Made by a program: the position numbers and the translations under genes. From Clostridiales bacterium (GTDB taxonomy: Bacteria; Bacillota; Clostridia; Lachnospirales; Lachnospiraceae), in NCBI GenBank assembly GCA_029098165.1, contig JAQXNU010000224.1, positions 1 through 49,215 of the forward strand: a stretch of DNA of 49,215 bases. Direction: 5' to 3'. Positions 8,590 to 17,642 of the stretch are shown piece by piece. The notes beneath the pieces are model-generated. The model saw only the letters and a list, made by a program, of their open reading frames with translations, searched no databases and was not told where the DNA came from. How positions within the stretch are numbered: the stretch's first letter is position 1; every line of letters begins with the position of its first letter.

Positions 8590-9228
8590 ATGAATATTTT
8601 GAGATTAAGTGACATTTATAAAAAGAAAGGATTTCCGTTGGTTACTCTTATACTGACAATTTTATGTTTAGTTGTTTCAATTGCAACATATCTTTATCCA
8701 ATTATTTATCATTTCCTAACATTATGTGAGAATCATTTCAAATCATGGCAGTTGATTTCCTGTCTCTTTGTACATAACGAAAGTCCAAGACCACTGTTAT
8801 TGATCCAACTATTCGTAAATCTTCTGGGATTGATTCCATTTGGAATCTTTACCGAAAAGATATTAGGAAAATTACGAGCATTATGCATTTTTGTCATTGA
8901 ATGGTTAGTAACCTTAGGTGTTTATTTTATTTTTCAACAAGATTCTTCTGTTTTTGCAGCAGGAATATCTTCTGTTGTTTATGCCTATGCAACAGTAAGC
9001 TTTATTTGTTGTATAATAATTTGGAGGGTGCAGGGCAGTCAGATATGGAAGCAGTTATTAACATACTTTTTTATCGTCGAATTTCTTAGTTTGTTTACAA
9101 TATTGAATCCATTCTTATTTGATCAACGTAATGTGTTAGCTAACTTTTCAGGAATTGTAGTGGGGGGACTTTTTGCTTTCTTTTCTAAGAAAAAACTTCA
9201 TTCAAACTTAAGGAAAGACTTTACATAA
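8590..9228 (+). CDS. Rhomboid-like membrane protein, probably without protease activity
   Basis: The 212-residue protein has about six membrane helices in a rhomboid-like pattern: an early 'ISCLFVH' segment, 'FVNLLGLIPFG', then 'AAGISSVVYAYA' (GISS at 125-128, where a serine protease would have GxS) and a last helix 'NFSGIVVGG'. In active rhomboids the last motif is AHxxG with the catalytic His; here an Asn (N185) stands at that place. The protein therefore looks like a pseudo-rhomboid that may bind membrane proteins without cutting them. It lies 36 bp behind the MBL-fold gene with a GAAAGAGAG binding site and no terminator between, so it is likely in the same BlaI-controlled operon. The rhomboid call is from motif pattern only. 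Confidence 0.6.
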   Translation: MNILRLSDIYKKKGFPLVTLILTILCLVVSIATYLYPIIYHFLTLCENHFKSWQLISCLFVHNESPRPLLLIQLFVNLLGLIPFGIFTEKILGKLRALCIFVIEWLVTLGVYFIFQQDSSVFAAGISSVVYAYATVSFICCIIIWRVQGSQIWKQLLTYFFIVEFLSLFTILNPFLFDQRNVLANFSGIVVGGLFAFFSKKKLHSNLRKDFT

Positions 9229-9234
9229 CTATGG

Positions 9235-9264
9235 TTGACAATCTAACACTTGTTATCCTATAAT
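9235..9264 (+). promoter_or_regulatory. Consensus sigma-A promoter
   Basis: TTGACA (9235-9240) and TATAAT (9259-9264), 18 bp apart, both perfect. It drives only the short remnant described next, and no intact gene follows. Confidence 0.75.
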
Positions 9265-9283
9265 CAAACTTAACAAGTTATAA

Positions 9284-9436
9284 ATGTATCGAGGATGAAA
9301 CGTTATGTCCGCTTTATCATGAAAAAGCAAAGATTTTAGCTTTGATTGAGGAAGCGGATTTTTTTATCCAGATATTAATGCTTATCTGAATGAAGGTAAG
9401 TACCTAATCTCACGTACCTTGCTGACTTATGATTAA
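9284..9436 (+). pseudogene. Short decayed gene or attenuated leader behind a strong promoter
   Basis: After an ATG the best coding-like reading needs two single-base shifts: 'EDETLCPLYHEKAKILALIE' and then 'PDINAYLNEGKYLISRTLL' before TAA at 9434. I do not recognise the family. Within it, TCCGCTT (9308-9314) pairs with AAGCGGA (9352-9358), followed by seven Ts; an inner AAAGC/GCTTT stem strengthens it. This could equally be an intrinsic terminator ending a transcript of roughly 95 nt. The two readings cannot be separated from sequence alone. Confidence 0.35.
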
Positions 9437-9492
9437 GATGATATTCTTGAACATAATAAATCCCTGGCGAACGCCAGGAATCAAATAATCTT

Positions 9493-10677
9493 TTATTTAT
9501 TACTTGAAATCAGGTTGCATTGGGATTGAACATTTTCTGACCAAGGTATCAGTTCCTTAATGAAACTATACTCTGTATCTTTTTGATGTTTTCGCATCTC
9601 ATCAAGTACATAGTAAAGGTATGCATACGGTTTAAGATGATTCATTTTTGCAGTCTCCGTAAAGCTATAGATGATTGCACTTGCATTTGCTCCAGCGATA
9701 CTTTTGCCAAAGAGCCAATTACGTCTTCCGATTGCGAAGCCTTTCTGACAGCGTTCACATTCATTATTATCAATCGAGAGCCTGCCATCTTCAATATACT
9801 TACGCAAATATAGTTCTTGGCGTATCGAATATAAAAATAGCATCTCCGATGAGAGACTTTGAATCTAACATTCCATCATTCATGGAATGAAGCCATGCAA
9901 AATAAACATCCAGAAGAGGTTTTGATTCTTTTTGACGCACTTTGTAGCGTTCATCAATGTCAAGATCATGGATCTGTTCCTCAATCTTGTACGATTCACC
10001 GATTATCTTTATCCCTTCATATGCAACAGAAGCTTTCAGTTCCTTTTCGGATAGTGTTTTCTTCAATGCTGTTAAGCATTTATCGAATCTTCTCCTTGCA
10101 TGGGCAAAGTAGCCAGTAACCTGAATAATCTTGCTACACTCAAGGCAACTATACACCCATACAACCTCTACTTTGCAGATAAATTGTGCAGGGATGAACT
10201 CTAAATATTTATGTACTTCTTTTGTAACTACCTTATATTTATGACCACATTCACAATATCGAGCTTCACCTTTCAGTTTGTCTTCAGTACGTTCCACTTG
10301 AAACTCCGAAAGATCCGCTTCTTTTTTTATTTTGTGGTTTTTTCAGTTTATGAGAATGCACTTCTTCATATTGTGGCTCTTGTACAGATTCATCTGCTTG
10401 ATCTTCTGCCTCATTAAAAAGATTCATCTGTTCATAACCATCTGCCATCTTTTCGGAAGATGCTCCAAATTGTTTTCTCTGAGCAATCGTAAGCTTATCG
10501 TTTAAAAGGGCATTCATGAATTCTAATTCGTGGACTTTTTCATCTAAGATACGAATCTCATTCTCCTGTTTTTTTTATTTGTCCAGACATGATATCACAT
10601 AACTTTCGCAACGACTCTACATCCATTTGATTCAATTGTTCCTCTGTAAAGAATGGTGTATTATCATTCGTTTTCAT
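9493..10677 (-). pseudogene. IS66 transposase TnpC, frameshifted and internally deleted
   Basis: The start is at the ATG of 'MKTNDNTPFFTEEQLN', followed after a shift by the coiled-coil part with 'RKQFGASSEKM' and 'QMNLFNEAE'. Another shift brings the zinc-binding part ('CECGHKYK'). Sequence then jumps from 'VYSCLECSK' straight to 'TGYFAHARRRFDKCL'. In intact TnpC about 190 residues with the first catalytic Asp residues lie between these. A last shift gives the C-terminal 'SIDNNECERCQKGFAIGRRN' and 'WLFGKSIAGANASAIIYS'. The catalytic core is therefore lost. A 13-bp hairpin at 10711-10750 lies between this and the tnpB piece. Confidence 0.85.
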
Positions 10678-10748
10678 AAGAATAATTATGTCAGAAAATG
10701 AAAGGAAAAGATGCCGAAAAACTGCGTATAATCTAAGTTTTTTCGGCA

Positions 10749-10871
10749 TTATGCGAATTGATTTATGTACTGGATTATGATTTGAGGATGGTGTTCAGGA
10801 AAGGCTTTCGTCTGGTCGATGGAAAGTCAATCACAGAGCCATTTTAGTTTGGAAAAATTCTTATAAACGTA
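10749..10871 (-). pseudogene. IS66 TnpB (Orf2) C-terminal fragment
   Basis: About 40 codons read 'KNFSKLKWLCD', a TGA, and then 'LSIDQTKAFPEHHPQ'. This matches the end of IS66 Orf2 proteins, where 'W-L-x-x-GLSIxQ' is typical, so the TGA looks like a mutated Gly codon. Bases 10872-11090 hold nothing else I can assign. Confidence 0.55.
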
Positions 10872-11093
10872 CTATAAACAAGGAATTACCGACCCAGCCT
10901 ATACTTTGCTTTGTTTTGAAGCCGATAATGTAACTTATTATTTAACCAATATTCAGGTATTGTCAAGTTAAAAGAAAGTTGAAATGCAATATATATATAA
11001 TAATTTACATTTGCAAAGAATTCCGTAAAGATTTCTTGTCTGGTAAACTTGATCGCTTGTACTAAGAGAAATAGACTTACTTTTAATTTTTAT

Positions 11094-11132
11094 AAGGCAG
11101 ATACATATGAGTTTATATGCATCTGCCTTTTT
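11094..11132 (+). terminator. Strong stem-loop terminator
   Basis: AAGGCAGAT and ATCTGCCTT pair perfectly, with an inner CATAT/ATATG extension, and end in Ts. It ends no visible gene, so it may be left from a lost gene or belong to an unrecognised small RNA in 10970-11093. Confidence 0.7.
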
Positions 11133-11190
11133 ATGAGAATACTTACACTCAATGACTAGGACTGGTTTTAGAGAACAACATACATTTACA

Positions 11191-11219
11191 TTGACATAGT
11201 ATGGTGCATAATATAGTAT
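11191..11219 (+). promoter_or_regulatory. Promoter of the second zinc-ribbon gene
   Basis: TTGACA (11191-11196) and TAGTAT (11214-11219) are 17 bp apart, about 70 bp before the gene start. Confidence 0.5.
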
Positions 11220-11292
11220 AAATATGTAAATATATAATAATTTCTTTCGAATTTGATATAGACAATAGAAAAATCGATAGGAGTTCATAGAG

Positions 11293-12772
11293 ATGCAAAT
11301 ATGTCCAAAATGTCGAAAACAGCTTAGAGTGGATGTAAAGTTTTGTTCTCAATGTGGGTTTCATTTGTATACACCAGTGTACTGTAGCAATTGTGGAAAA
11401 AAGATGAAGTCATATTATAGATTTTGTTTGGAATGTGGTTCTGTACTTCATAAACTTGAAGGATCTAAAAAACCAAATGCTGCAAAAGAACGACAAGCTA
11501 CAGAAGAATCAGAAACTACAGCAAAGCTAGAAACTAAAGAAGAATCAGAAGCTACAGCAAATCCAGAAACTACAGAACATTCGGAAGCCACAGCAAAACC
11601 AGCAACCACACCAGAGCCAGTAGCATCACTAAAGCCAACAGCAACCATCTCATCTAACGCTGCTCCTGAATTCGAGTATGACTCAGAACCATATGATATG
11701 ATGTCTGGTCGGATTTTTCAACTTGTGGTTATGAAGCTCATTTGGCGATTGGCTCAAAGGTAGAAAAAATTGATACAAATTCCTATTATAGTCACATGTA
11801 TATAAATGAATCAGGAACTGCAATTTATTATATTGATGATCTGGAAGGGTATAGTGATATGGTAGGTAATCTATACGAAGTTAAGATCACAAAGGAAAAC
11901 AGTTATTTTGTCACAATAATGATGTGATCATATTGAAAGATAATGCTACGAAACAGTACATCTTATACTCTTTAAACGACCATAAGAAAGTATCGGATGA
12001 TGTGTTTATTGATGTGAAACGTATGGAGGATGGAAGCTTTGTTTGCTTTACATCAAAAGAGCAGTCTTTTTATACTGCCGAAGGAAAGTTGATTGTAACA
12101 ACACCATATGGCTTAGAATCGGAAGGATTTTTGGTTGAAGACCATGTGGTTGTGCTAAATGAAACCGAAATGACCATTTACGATTATAATGGACAAGTGA
12201 AGCACCATCAGAGTTTTTCATATCCACTCATTGCAAGTGGATTTACATATTGTCCAATCGAATTAAATTATCAGTATTTTTGTTTACCTGAAGAAGATGG
12301 TTTTACTGTATACTTAAAGGATTCCAAGTATAAAGTATTAAGTAAGAATTATTTAGGCATGAATATGCCTACTTACTATTATCCTGCATACCAAGGAAAT
12401 CCTTACTCTGTGGTGGACGCATATGTTGTTGAGTATTATGAAGAAATGGATGGAGAAATAGAAAAATTACAGTCCATATCAGGAAAGGCGACATTTGGTC
12501 GTTCCAGTCAAATTTTGCGTTTCGATAAGCGATATCGTGTTAGAACTTGGGAGAATGAAGAGCATACCGATGCAATCTATAACCGAGAAGGAAAGAAAAT
12601 CTATAAAAGCTCAAAGAATGAGAGTATCATGTCATTTGGTGATGCAAAAGAGTTCTATGTTGTCGTTAACTCTGGCCATATTTATCGATTAAGAGATCAA
12701 AATGGAAATGAAATTTTTAGCATTTGGCGTAAATTGCAAGACTCTTGTCAGGAAGCGCTATTCGTAAAATAA
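11293..12772 (+). pseudogene. Double-zinc-ribbon protein with beta-propeller-like C-terminus, frameshifted
   Basis: The N-terminus has two zinc ribbons (CPKC/CSQC and CSNC/CLEC). A Glu/Thr/Ala-rich repeat linker leads to about residue 135, where the frame ends at 11763. The coding signal continues in a second frame ('NSYYSHMYINESGTAIYYIDD', here read as two pieces of under 20: NSYYSHMYINES, GTAIYYIDD) and, from a GTG at 11924 overlapping a TGA, in a third frame of 282 codons. The two later parts look like repeated beta strands of the type 'YYIDD...NLYEVK' that I know from clostridial zinc-ribbon proteins with a WD- or propeller-like outside part. The usual membrane helix between linker and propeller is missing. 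A GIDR-type AATCGATAGGAG site precedes the first ATG. The last 282 codons could still be translated by coupling, but the whole protein cannot be made without two shifts. Confidence 0.6.
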
Positions 12773-12878
12773 AATTAATTCTCTATAATAGCAAATGTAA
12801 GTTACTTGTGTGGGTGAGATTCATAGAACCACATGCGAGATTTACAGCGTAAATAACTATTATGGAGGATAAAAAGAA

Positions 12879-13661
12879 ATGAGTCAGTATACAGCATTGA
12901 TCACCGGTGCATCCAGTGGAATTGGAAGTGAATATGCAAGAATCCATGCATCCAAGGGAGATAATTTAGTTCTTGTTGGTAGAAATGAAGTTCAGTTAAC
13001 AGAAATGAAATCTGAATTAGAAAGAACTTATAAAGTCAAAGTTACAACGATTGTTCAGGACCTATCAGAACCAGGTGCAGCAAAATTGGTTTACGACGAA
13101 GTGAAACACAATGGGATCGAAATCGAATATTTAATTAACAATGCTGGTTTAGGTGGACGTGGCATCTTTTACGAACGTTCCATGGAAGAGGATCGTGTCA
13201 TGATGGAGACGAATATGAATGCCTTAACGGAATTGACACGTTTGTTTTTACCGGAGTTTGTTCGTCGAAATCACGGACGAATTTTAAATATGTCATCTAC
13301 TGCAGCGCTAATGCCTGGACCGATGCATGCGGTTTACTTTGCTACAAAAGCCTATGTCAGTTATCTGAGTTTTGCCCTTGTTAAGGAATTGGAGCATACG
13401 AATGTTACTGTCACTGCAGTATTACCAGGTCCGGTCAATACAAGATTTGCAGAACGGGCAGATATGACGAATTCGGTTCTATTTCAACACTCGGCATCAC
13501 CAGAAAAGGTTGCAAGGATTGGATATGAGGCGATGATAAAAGGGAAGCGACAAGTGTACGCAGGTGTTCCTTTGTGGATGCGATTATCGTTCATATTTAT
13601 GCCATTTACACCGATGAAAACAATTCTTAATTTAACATATAAAATGCAGTTAGATAAATAA
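12879..13661 (+). CDS. Short-chain dehydrogenase/reductase (SDR, DltE-like)
   Basis: The 260-residue protein has the classical SDR pattern: cofactor motif TGASSGIG at 9-16, NNAG at 87-90, a serine near 139-140, and Y153-x-x-x-K157. An Arg at 35 after the second strand suggests NADP(H) rather than NAD(H). The C-terminus has a hydrophobic, possibly membrane-associated stretch ('LWMRLSFIFMPF'). The substrate cannot be told; relatives act on ketones, lipids or sugars. A GGAGGATAAAAAGAA site supports the start. The AraC-type gene follows after 13 bp, so the two are probably one operon and the regulator may control the reductase. Confidence 0.9.
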   Translation: MSQYTALITGASSGIGSEYARIHASKGDNLVLVGRNEVQLTEMKSELERTYKVKVTTIVQDLSEPGAAKLVYDEVKHNGIEIEYLINNAGLGGRGIFYERSMEEDRVMMETNMNALTELTRLFLPEFVRRNHGRILNMSSTAALMPGPMHAVYFATKAYVSYLSFALVKELEHTNVTVTAVLPGPVNTRFAERADMTNSVLFQHSASPEKVARIGYEAMIKGKRQVYAGVPLWMRLSFIFMPFTPMKTILNLTYKMQLDK

Positions 13662-13674
13662 TTGGGAGCGAGCA

Positions 13675-14664
13675 ATGAGACATTATCCAGTAGAAAAAAA
13701 GTTTGAGCAAATCTTAACGCTTGCAGGTTTACCCGTTAAGGAAGTGCTTCAACGGGCAAACCTATCATTAGAACTATTTAATTCTGAGAATCCGGTTCTG
13801 ACTACAGAGGAGTATTTTAATTTTATGAAGGCAATCGAGAGTTTCTCAGTATCCGATGAATTAGTATTACAGCTTAGTACAGCAGATTCAATCGAAACCT
13901 TTTCACCTCCTGCCTTTGCAGCTTATTGTAGTAAGAATGCTCTCCACTGTCTTTTGCGAATGGCAGAGTATGAAGCCTTATTCTGTGGCATTGATTTTAA
14001 CATCGAAGAAACCGACGATACGATCAGCCTTGAGATCAAGGCTATGGATTCGGAGTTAGTCGTACCGAGATTATTGATACTGATCAAGATGATCTTTATC
14101 GTTCATATGATACGAAAAGCAAGTAATACTATGGTCATACCGAATAGCTTAATGACACAATATTCGATGGAAGTTCCTGAACTTCAATCGTTCTTTGGAA
14201 TTCCTATTGCATTAGGGAAGAAGAATCAGATTGTCTTTAAGAAGGAAGATATGCTGCTGCCATTCTTAAGCGAAAATGAGTCGATGTGGACATATTTTGA
14301 ACCAGAACTGACCCGTCGGAAACAAGAACTCGACTTGGATGAGAGTTTTTCTGGTCAGGTACGTAATTGTCTTGTCGAGCTTCTTGCAGGAGGAGAAAGC
14401 AGTATTCTAGCAGTCGCAAAAAGGCTTAGTATTAGCACCCGAACCTTGCAGAGAAAACTTCAGCAGGAGGGAACAAATTTTCAGCAGCAGTTAAATCATA
14501 CGAGAGAGCTACTGGCGAAAAACTACATAAAAGATCAACAGTTGAACGTGGAAGAGATTGCGTTTCTCTTAGGATATCAGGATGTATCCTCGTTTCAGAG
14601 AGCATTTGCGATATGGACGGGAAAGAGTGTGAGTGAGTATCGAAAAGGGATGAAAGAAGCGTGA
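13675..14664 (+). CDS. AraC-family transcriptional regulator
   Basis: The 329-residue protein ends in two AraC helix-turn-helix units ('AVAKRLSISTRTLQRKLQ' and 'VEEIAFLLGYQDVSSFQRAF', about 235-325). The N-terminal 200 residues resemble the Arabinose_bd/OruR-type domain ('ILTLAGLPVKEVLQRANLS') rather than the cupin of AraC. Start is supported by GGGAGCGAG. It lies directly behind the SDR gene in the same direction. The effector is unknown; the close pairing suggests a small-molecule substrate of the reductase. Confidence 0.85.
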   Translation: MRHYPVEKKFEQILTLAGLPVKEVLQRANLSLELFNSENPVLTTEEYFNFMKAIESFSVSDELVLQLSTADSIETFSPPAFAAYCSKNALHCLLRMAEYEALFCGIDFNIEETDDTISLEIKAMDSELVVPRLLILIKMIFIVHMIRKASNTMVIPNSLMTQYSMEVPELQSFFGIPIALGKKNQIVFKKEDMLLPFLSENESMWTYFEPELTRRKQELDLDESFSGQVRNCLVELLAGGESSILAVAKRLSISTRTLQRKLQQEGTNFQQQLNHTRELLAKNYIKDQQLNVEEIAFLLGYQDVSSFQRAFAIWTGKSVSEYRKGMKEA

Positions 14665-14758
14665 GATGTAAAGCGTAAGAATGTGCCTCGTCAAGGTATA
14701 AAATCATAGTCGAAAACAAGCGTTAAATTCTAACAGTCTTGTTAGATATGAGGCATAA

Positions 14759-15034
14759 TCAAGTGAAAAATTCCTCTATGCTCCCAATAGGTGAACTAAA
14801 GTCTTGTGTTAAACCTATTAATTTCTCTGGATAGTTTGTATTCTGTTCATAAGTTTCATGAGACCATTGAATGAGGGCTTGAGATGAAAGTTGATGATAG
14901 GGGTTCCGAAGTGGTTGAAAAGCAGAATCTTGTAATAATTGTTCTGCTTTATTAGAAATCTTTGAATGACTATTTAAGTATAAATGAATTGCTTTTTGTT
15001 CTTTCTGAAGTTCTTGTAGTCTTACAAAGGCGGT
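14759..15034 (-). pseudogene. Headless minus-strand gene fragment
   Basis: About 91 codons are open from just after a TGA (15035-15037) to a TGA at 14759-14761, with no start codon. The sequence looks coding, with typical codon use and a Gln/Glu-rich helical character ('LQELQKEQKAIHLYL', 'QWSHETYEQNTNYPEKLIG'), but I do not recognise the family. Its head meets the headless plus-strand fragment that follows, so a deletion probably removed both starts. Bases 14665-14758 contain only small inverted repeats. Confidence 0.45.
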
Positions 15035-15563
15035 TCAAACGCAGATAATTAATACTCTAAAGAGCAATTTTGTCGGAAACCGTAGTAAGATTTCAAAAGT
15101 GAAAACTTTAGAACAAGCACAAAAAATCTATAGCAGAAAACCAGATCAGACTTCCGAGGCGAAAAATGGGGATAAGAGTATCTACTATTTTACGAAATTA
15201 GAAAATGGGCTTGATATAAGAGTTGTGTATTCTATTGATAGTGGAAGCAAAAAATTTATATGCGATACAACGATTGCAAATCTTAATATTACTTCAAAGA
15301 ATTATATGTCGATTATGAAAAAATTAAGAAGTTATTTAAAGACAGCGGTAGGAGCTAAGAAGGATGCAGAATTCTGTGTCATCGATTTATCAAATTATGA
15401 TATAACCGATTACAACAGTAAGCAGAGTGCGGCAATATTTAAAAAATTGCAGAGTGGAAAGAGCATGATATGCTGTACCTATGATTTCGGTGATGAGCTT
15501 TATCAGCTCTCATTAGAATGTGATTCAACGGGAGATTTGAGGTATTGTATTGCTAGGTATTAA
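15021..15563 (+). pseudogene. Unassigned protein gene missing its 5' end
   Basis: The frame is open from 15009 and coding-like from about 15027. The only usable start is a GTG at 15099 without a binding site. From there 154 residues are polar and mixed alpha/beta, with 'KIYSRKPDQTSEAKNGDKS', 'MKKLRSYLKTAVGAKKD' and two cysteines in 'MICCTYDF'. Upstream codons ('KAVQTQIINTLKSNF') appear to be part of the original protein, so a signal peptide or membrane anchor was probably lost. I do not recognise the family. Confidence 0.45.
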
Positions 15564-15590
15564 TAACAAGAGCATAAAAGTGTAAGATAT

Positions 15591-15641
15591 AGAAAAAGAC
15601 AGGAACATCTCAAGGAATTATGAAGTGTTTCAGTCTTTTCT
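15591..15641. terminator. Bidirectional stem-loop between convergent genes
   Basis: AAAAGAC (15594-15600) pairs with GTCTTTT (15633-15639), with an inner AACA/TGTT pair. It can serve the plus-strand fragment and the recombinase gene on the minus strand. Confidence 0.5.
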
Positions 15642-15671
15642 CCGATTAATTAGACAAAGTTTATGAAGTTG

Positions 15672-16721
15672 TTATTTTTCCCGCAACTTTACCTTATCCC
15701 TAGCGCTTCGTCTACGCTCTTCTTCAACTGCTGCATAATGCTTCTTTGTCGTGTTAACATCATGATGACCAAGGACATCGGCTACCAGATAGATATCACC
15801 GGTTTCCTGGTAAAGGGATGTACCATACGTACTACGAAGCTTGTGAGGCGTAATTTTTTTTAAAGTCGTTACGGTCCTTGAATATTTCTTTACCATAACC
15901 TCAACATTACGGACACTGATACGACTTCTACGAGAAGAAAGGAAGAGTGCATTTTCATGCCCTTCGATGGCAACAATGTTTTTTCGCTCTTCCATGTAAT
16001 TTTTCAAAGCTTCTGTTACTTCTTCGCCAAAGTAAACGTAAGCCTCGTAACCACCTTTTCGGACGATTTTGATTCGATCGTTGTTAAAGTCGACGTCGTT
16101 GATATCAAGACCAACACATTCGGAAACACGGATCCCAGTTCCGAGAAGAAGAGTCATTAAAGCAAGATCGCGTACTTTCGTCTTTTCATGGAACACCTTC
16201 TGATTTGCAGTCAGCTTGTTACCAGTTTCGACAACATCTAGTAGTTCCGCTACTTCGTTGACATCAAGACGAACGATGGCTTTGTCATGGATCTTTGGCA
16301 TATCTACTAACAGAACTGGATTTTCGGTAATCTTTTCATTTTTAAAATAGTAACGATACATCGAACGAAGAGCAGATAATTTGCGTTTTTGGGCACGTTC
16401 GTTATTCGTTATTGTCTTACCGCCTTTTTCATAAACTTTTAAATACTCGAGATATTCTTCGATATCTGAAGCTTTTACCAAATCTAACAACTCGATTGGA
16501 AGCTGTTGGATTGGTATTTTTTTATAGGAAGGATTGCTCTCGATAATAAACTCAAAGAAACTATGTAGGTCCTGAGCGTAAGCGATTCGAGTTCGGGATT
16601 CCGTTGTTGGTTCAATACCTCGAAAATAGTCTTTGAGCCATATTGGAAGATCCTTTAGCATCTCTCTTAATTTTAATGTATTGTCAATCGTCTGTTTCTG
16701 ATGGTAAGTTTCATTTTCCAT
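15672..16721 (-). CDS. Tyrosine recombinase, XerS-like
   Basis: The 349-residue protein has an N-terminal SAM-like core-binding domain (about 25-130) and the tyrosine recombinase catalytic domain (150-345). The visible active-site set is R198 ('GTGIRVSE'), K222 ('RKGG'), H293 and R296 ('HKLRSTYG'), H319 or H320 ('LGHH') and the nucleophile Y329 ('KKHY'). The layout, including the long N-terminus with 'LPIWLKDYFRGIEPTTESRT', resembles XerS of streptococci and related single-recombinase proteins that resolve chromosome dimers at dif. No element boundary, excisionase or att site is near, which favours a chromosomal role over phage or ICE integration. I could not call a dif site. The gene is monocistronic. 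Confidence 0.8.
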   Translation of the reverse strand: MENETYHQKQTIDNTLKLREMLKDLPIWLKDYFRGIEPTTESRTRIAYAQDLHSFFEFIIESNPSYKKIPIQQLPIELLDLVKASDIEEYLEYLKVYEKGGKTITNNERAQKRKLSALRSMYRYYFKNEKITENPVLLVDMPKIHDKAIVRLDVNEVAELLDVVETGNKLTANQKVFHEKTKVRDLALMTLLLGTGIRVSECVGLDINDVDFNNDRIKIVRKGGYEAYVYFGEEVTEALKNYMEERKNIVAIEGHENALFLSSRRSRISVRNVEVMVKKYSRTVTTLKKITPHKLRSTYGTSLYQETGDIYLVADVLGHHDVNTTKKHYAAVEEERRRSARDKVKLREK

Positions 16722-16963
16722 TGATATTCCTCATTTCGTGTAACTTTATAGGTTAATTATACTCTATATTTGCAAAACAGACAAGAATTAGGATTAATGA
16801 CAAATGCAATAAAATGTAAGGAAAAAAATATAAAACGTCATGTTTTACAGATGATTCTTTATGATAAGATAACTACATAAAGAGAAACCAACCAGTTTAT
16901 TTCCTACTGGTAGATTTGAGTCATTCATCTTTAATTCATTGAAAGGAGCGAATCCTCTACGAA

Positions 16964-17617
16964 ATGAAGAAACGAATCATTCTATTGTTGTTATTCTTAA
17001 TGACAGTCGTCTCTGGCTGTCAGAAAAAATCCCCTCATCATACAACAGCAACAGGCCCCGATGTTGAAATTAACGGTTCCTTAAAACTACATAAAGTCGA
17101 ATACTTGATATTGCATAATACAACAACTAGTGGTGTATTTATTGGAGATTCTGTAGTTGATTGCGTTATTAATCTGGTGGCATCGTTTCCAGGATGTTAT
17201 ATCAATCATGAGAATACAACCAACTTTGTGAATAAAATCAATAACTTAGTATGAAAAAAAGTAATCTTTTGTTCATTCAAAGCTCTCAGAAAGTCGAGGA
17301 TAGGATGCCAATATGTGTTAGAATCACTCTTGACAAACTATGTTTACATAGAAGAAATTTCAAAATGTACCATAAAGAGGAAATTGTTGGGACCGATGGG
17401 CATCTCTATGTTGCTTTTTACATCTCCAGATGCTAAAGTTATAGTCATGGATGAAGAGGGGAATGACAGGTATGAAACAAAACCAAAGGAAGATTTTATG
17501 GGATTCATTCCAAGAAAAGAACTTTATCAATATGTCGTTCGTGGAAATTATGAAGGAATAATAGATAGCAATGGCAATTATCTATATCTGCGGTTTAGCA
17601 ACCGTCTGGAAGAGTAA
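16964..17617 (+). pseudogene. Lipoprotein gene with in-frame UGA
   Basis: A lipoprotein signal peptide (hydrophobic 5-17, lipobox VSGC) starts a frame that ends at TGA (17252-17254) after 96 codons. The same frame then runs on for 120 more codons, including 'GPMGISMLLFTSPDAKVIV' and 'GNYEGIIDSNGNYLYL', ending in 'NRLEE'. One point mutation would thus restore a 217-residue secreted lipoprotein. The family is not recognised. The start has GAAAGGAG upstream. It sits directly before the PstS-like pseudogene, which suggests they once formed an operon. Confidence 0.55.
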
Positions 17618-17642
17618 ATGATGTCTGAAAGGAGAAGTTAAT

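Larger units (their letters stand above)
9463..10871 (-). mobile_element. Remnant of an IS66-family insertion sequence
   Basis: Minus-strand pieces of tnpB and tnpC lie in the usual order. A compact hairpin (CCTGGCG-AA-CGCCAGG, 9463-9478) beyond tnpC would act as its terminator. No tnpA piece and no terminal inverted repeats or target duplication were recognised, so the element's exact ends are unknown. The coding parts are too damaged to transpose. Confidence 0.75.

Noticed and set aside
9859-10119. Plus-strand frame opposite the IS66 transposase
   Set aside because: It is the complement of the TnpC remnant and has no start signals.
14805-14821. Half dyad GTTAAACCTATTA as another BlaI-type operator
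   Set aside because: Only one arm is present and it lies inside a decayed coding fragment with no promoter.
16741-16963. dif site upstream of the XerS-like gene
   Set aside because: Only a 6-bp dyad with a 5-bp centre is seen; no 11-bp arms could be identified.
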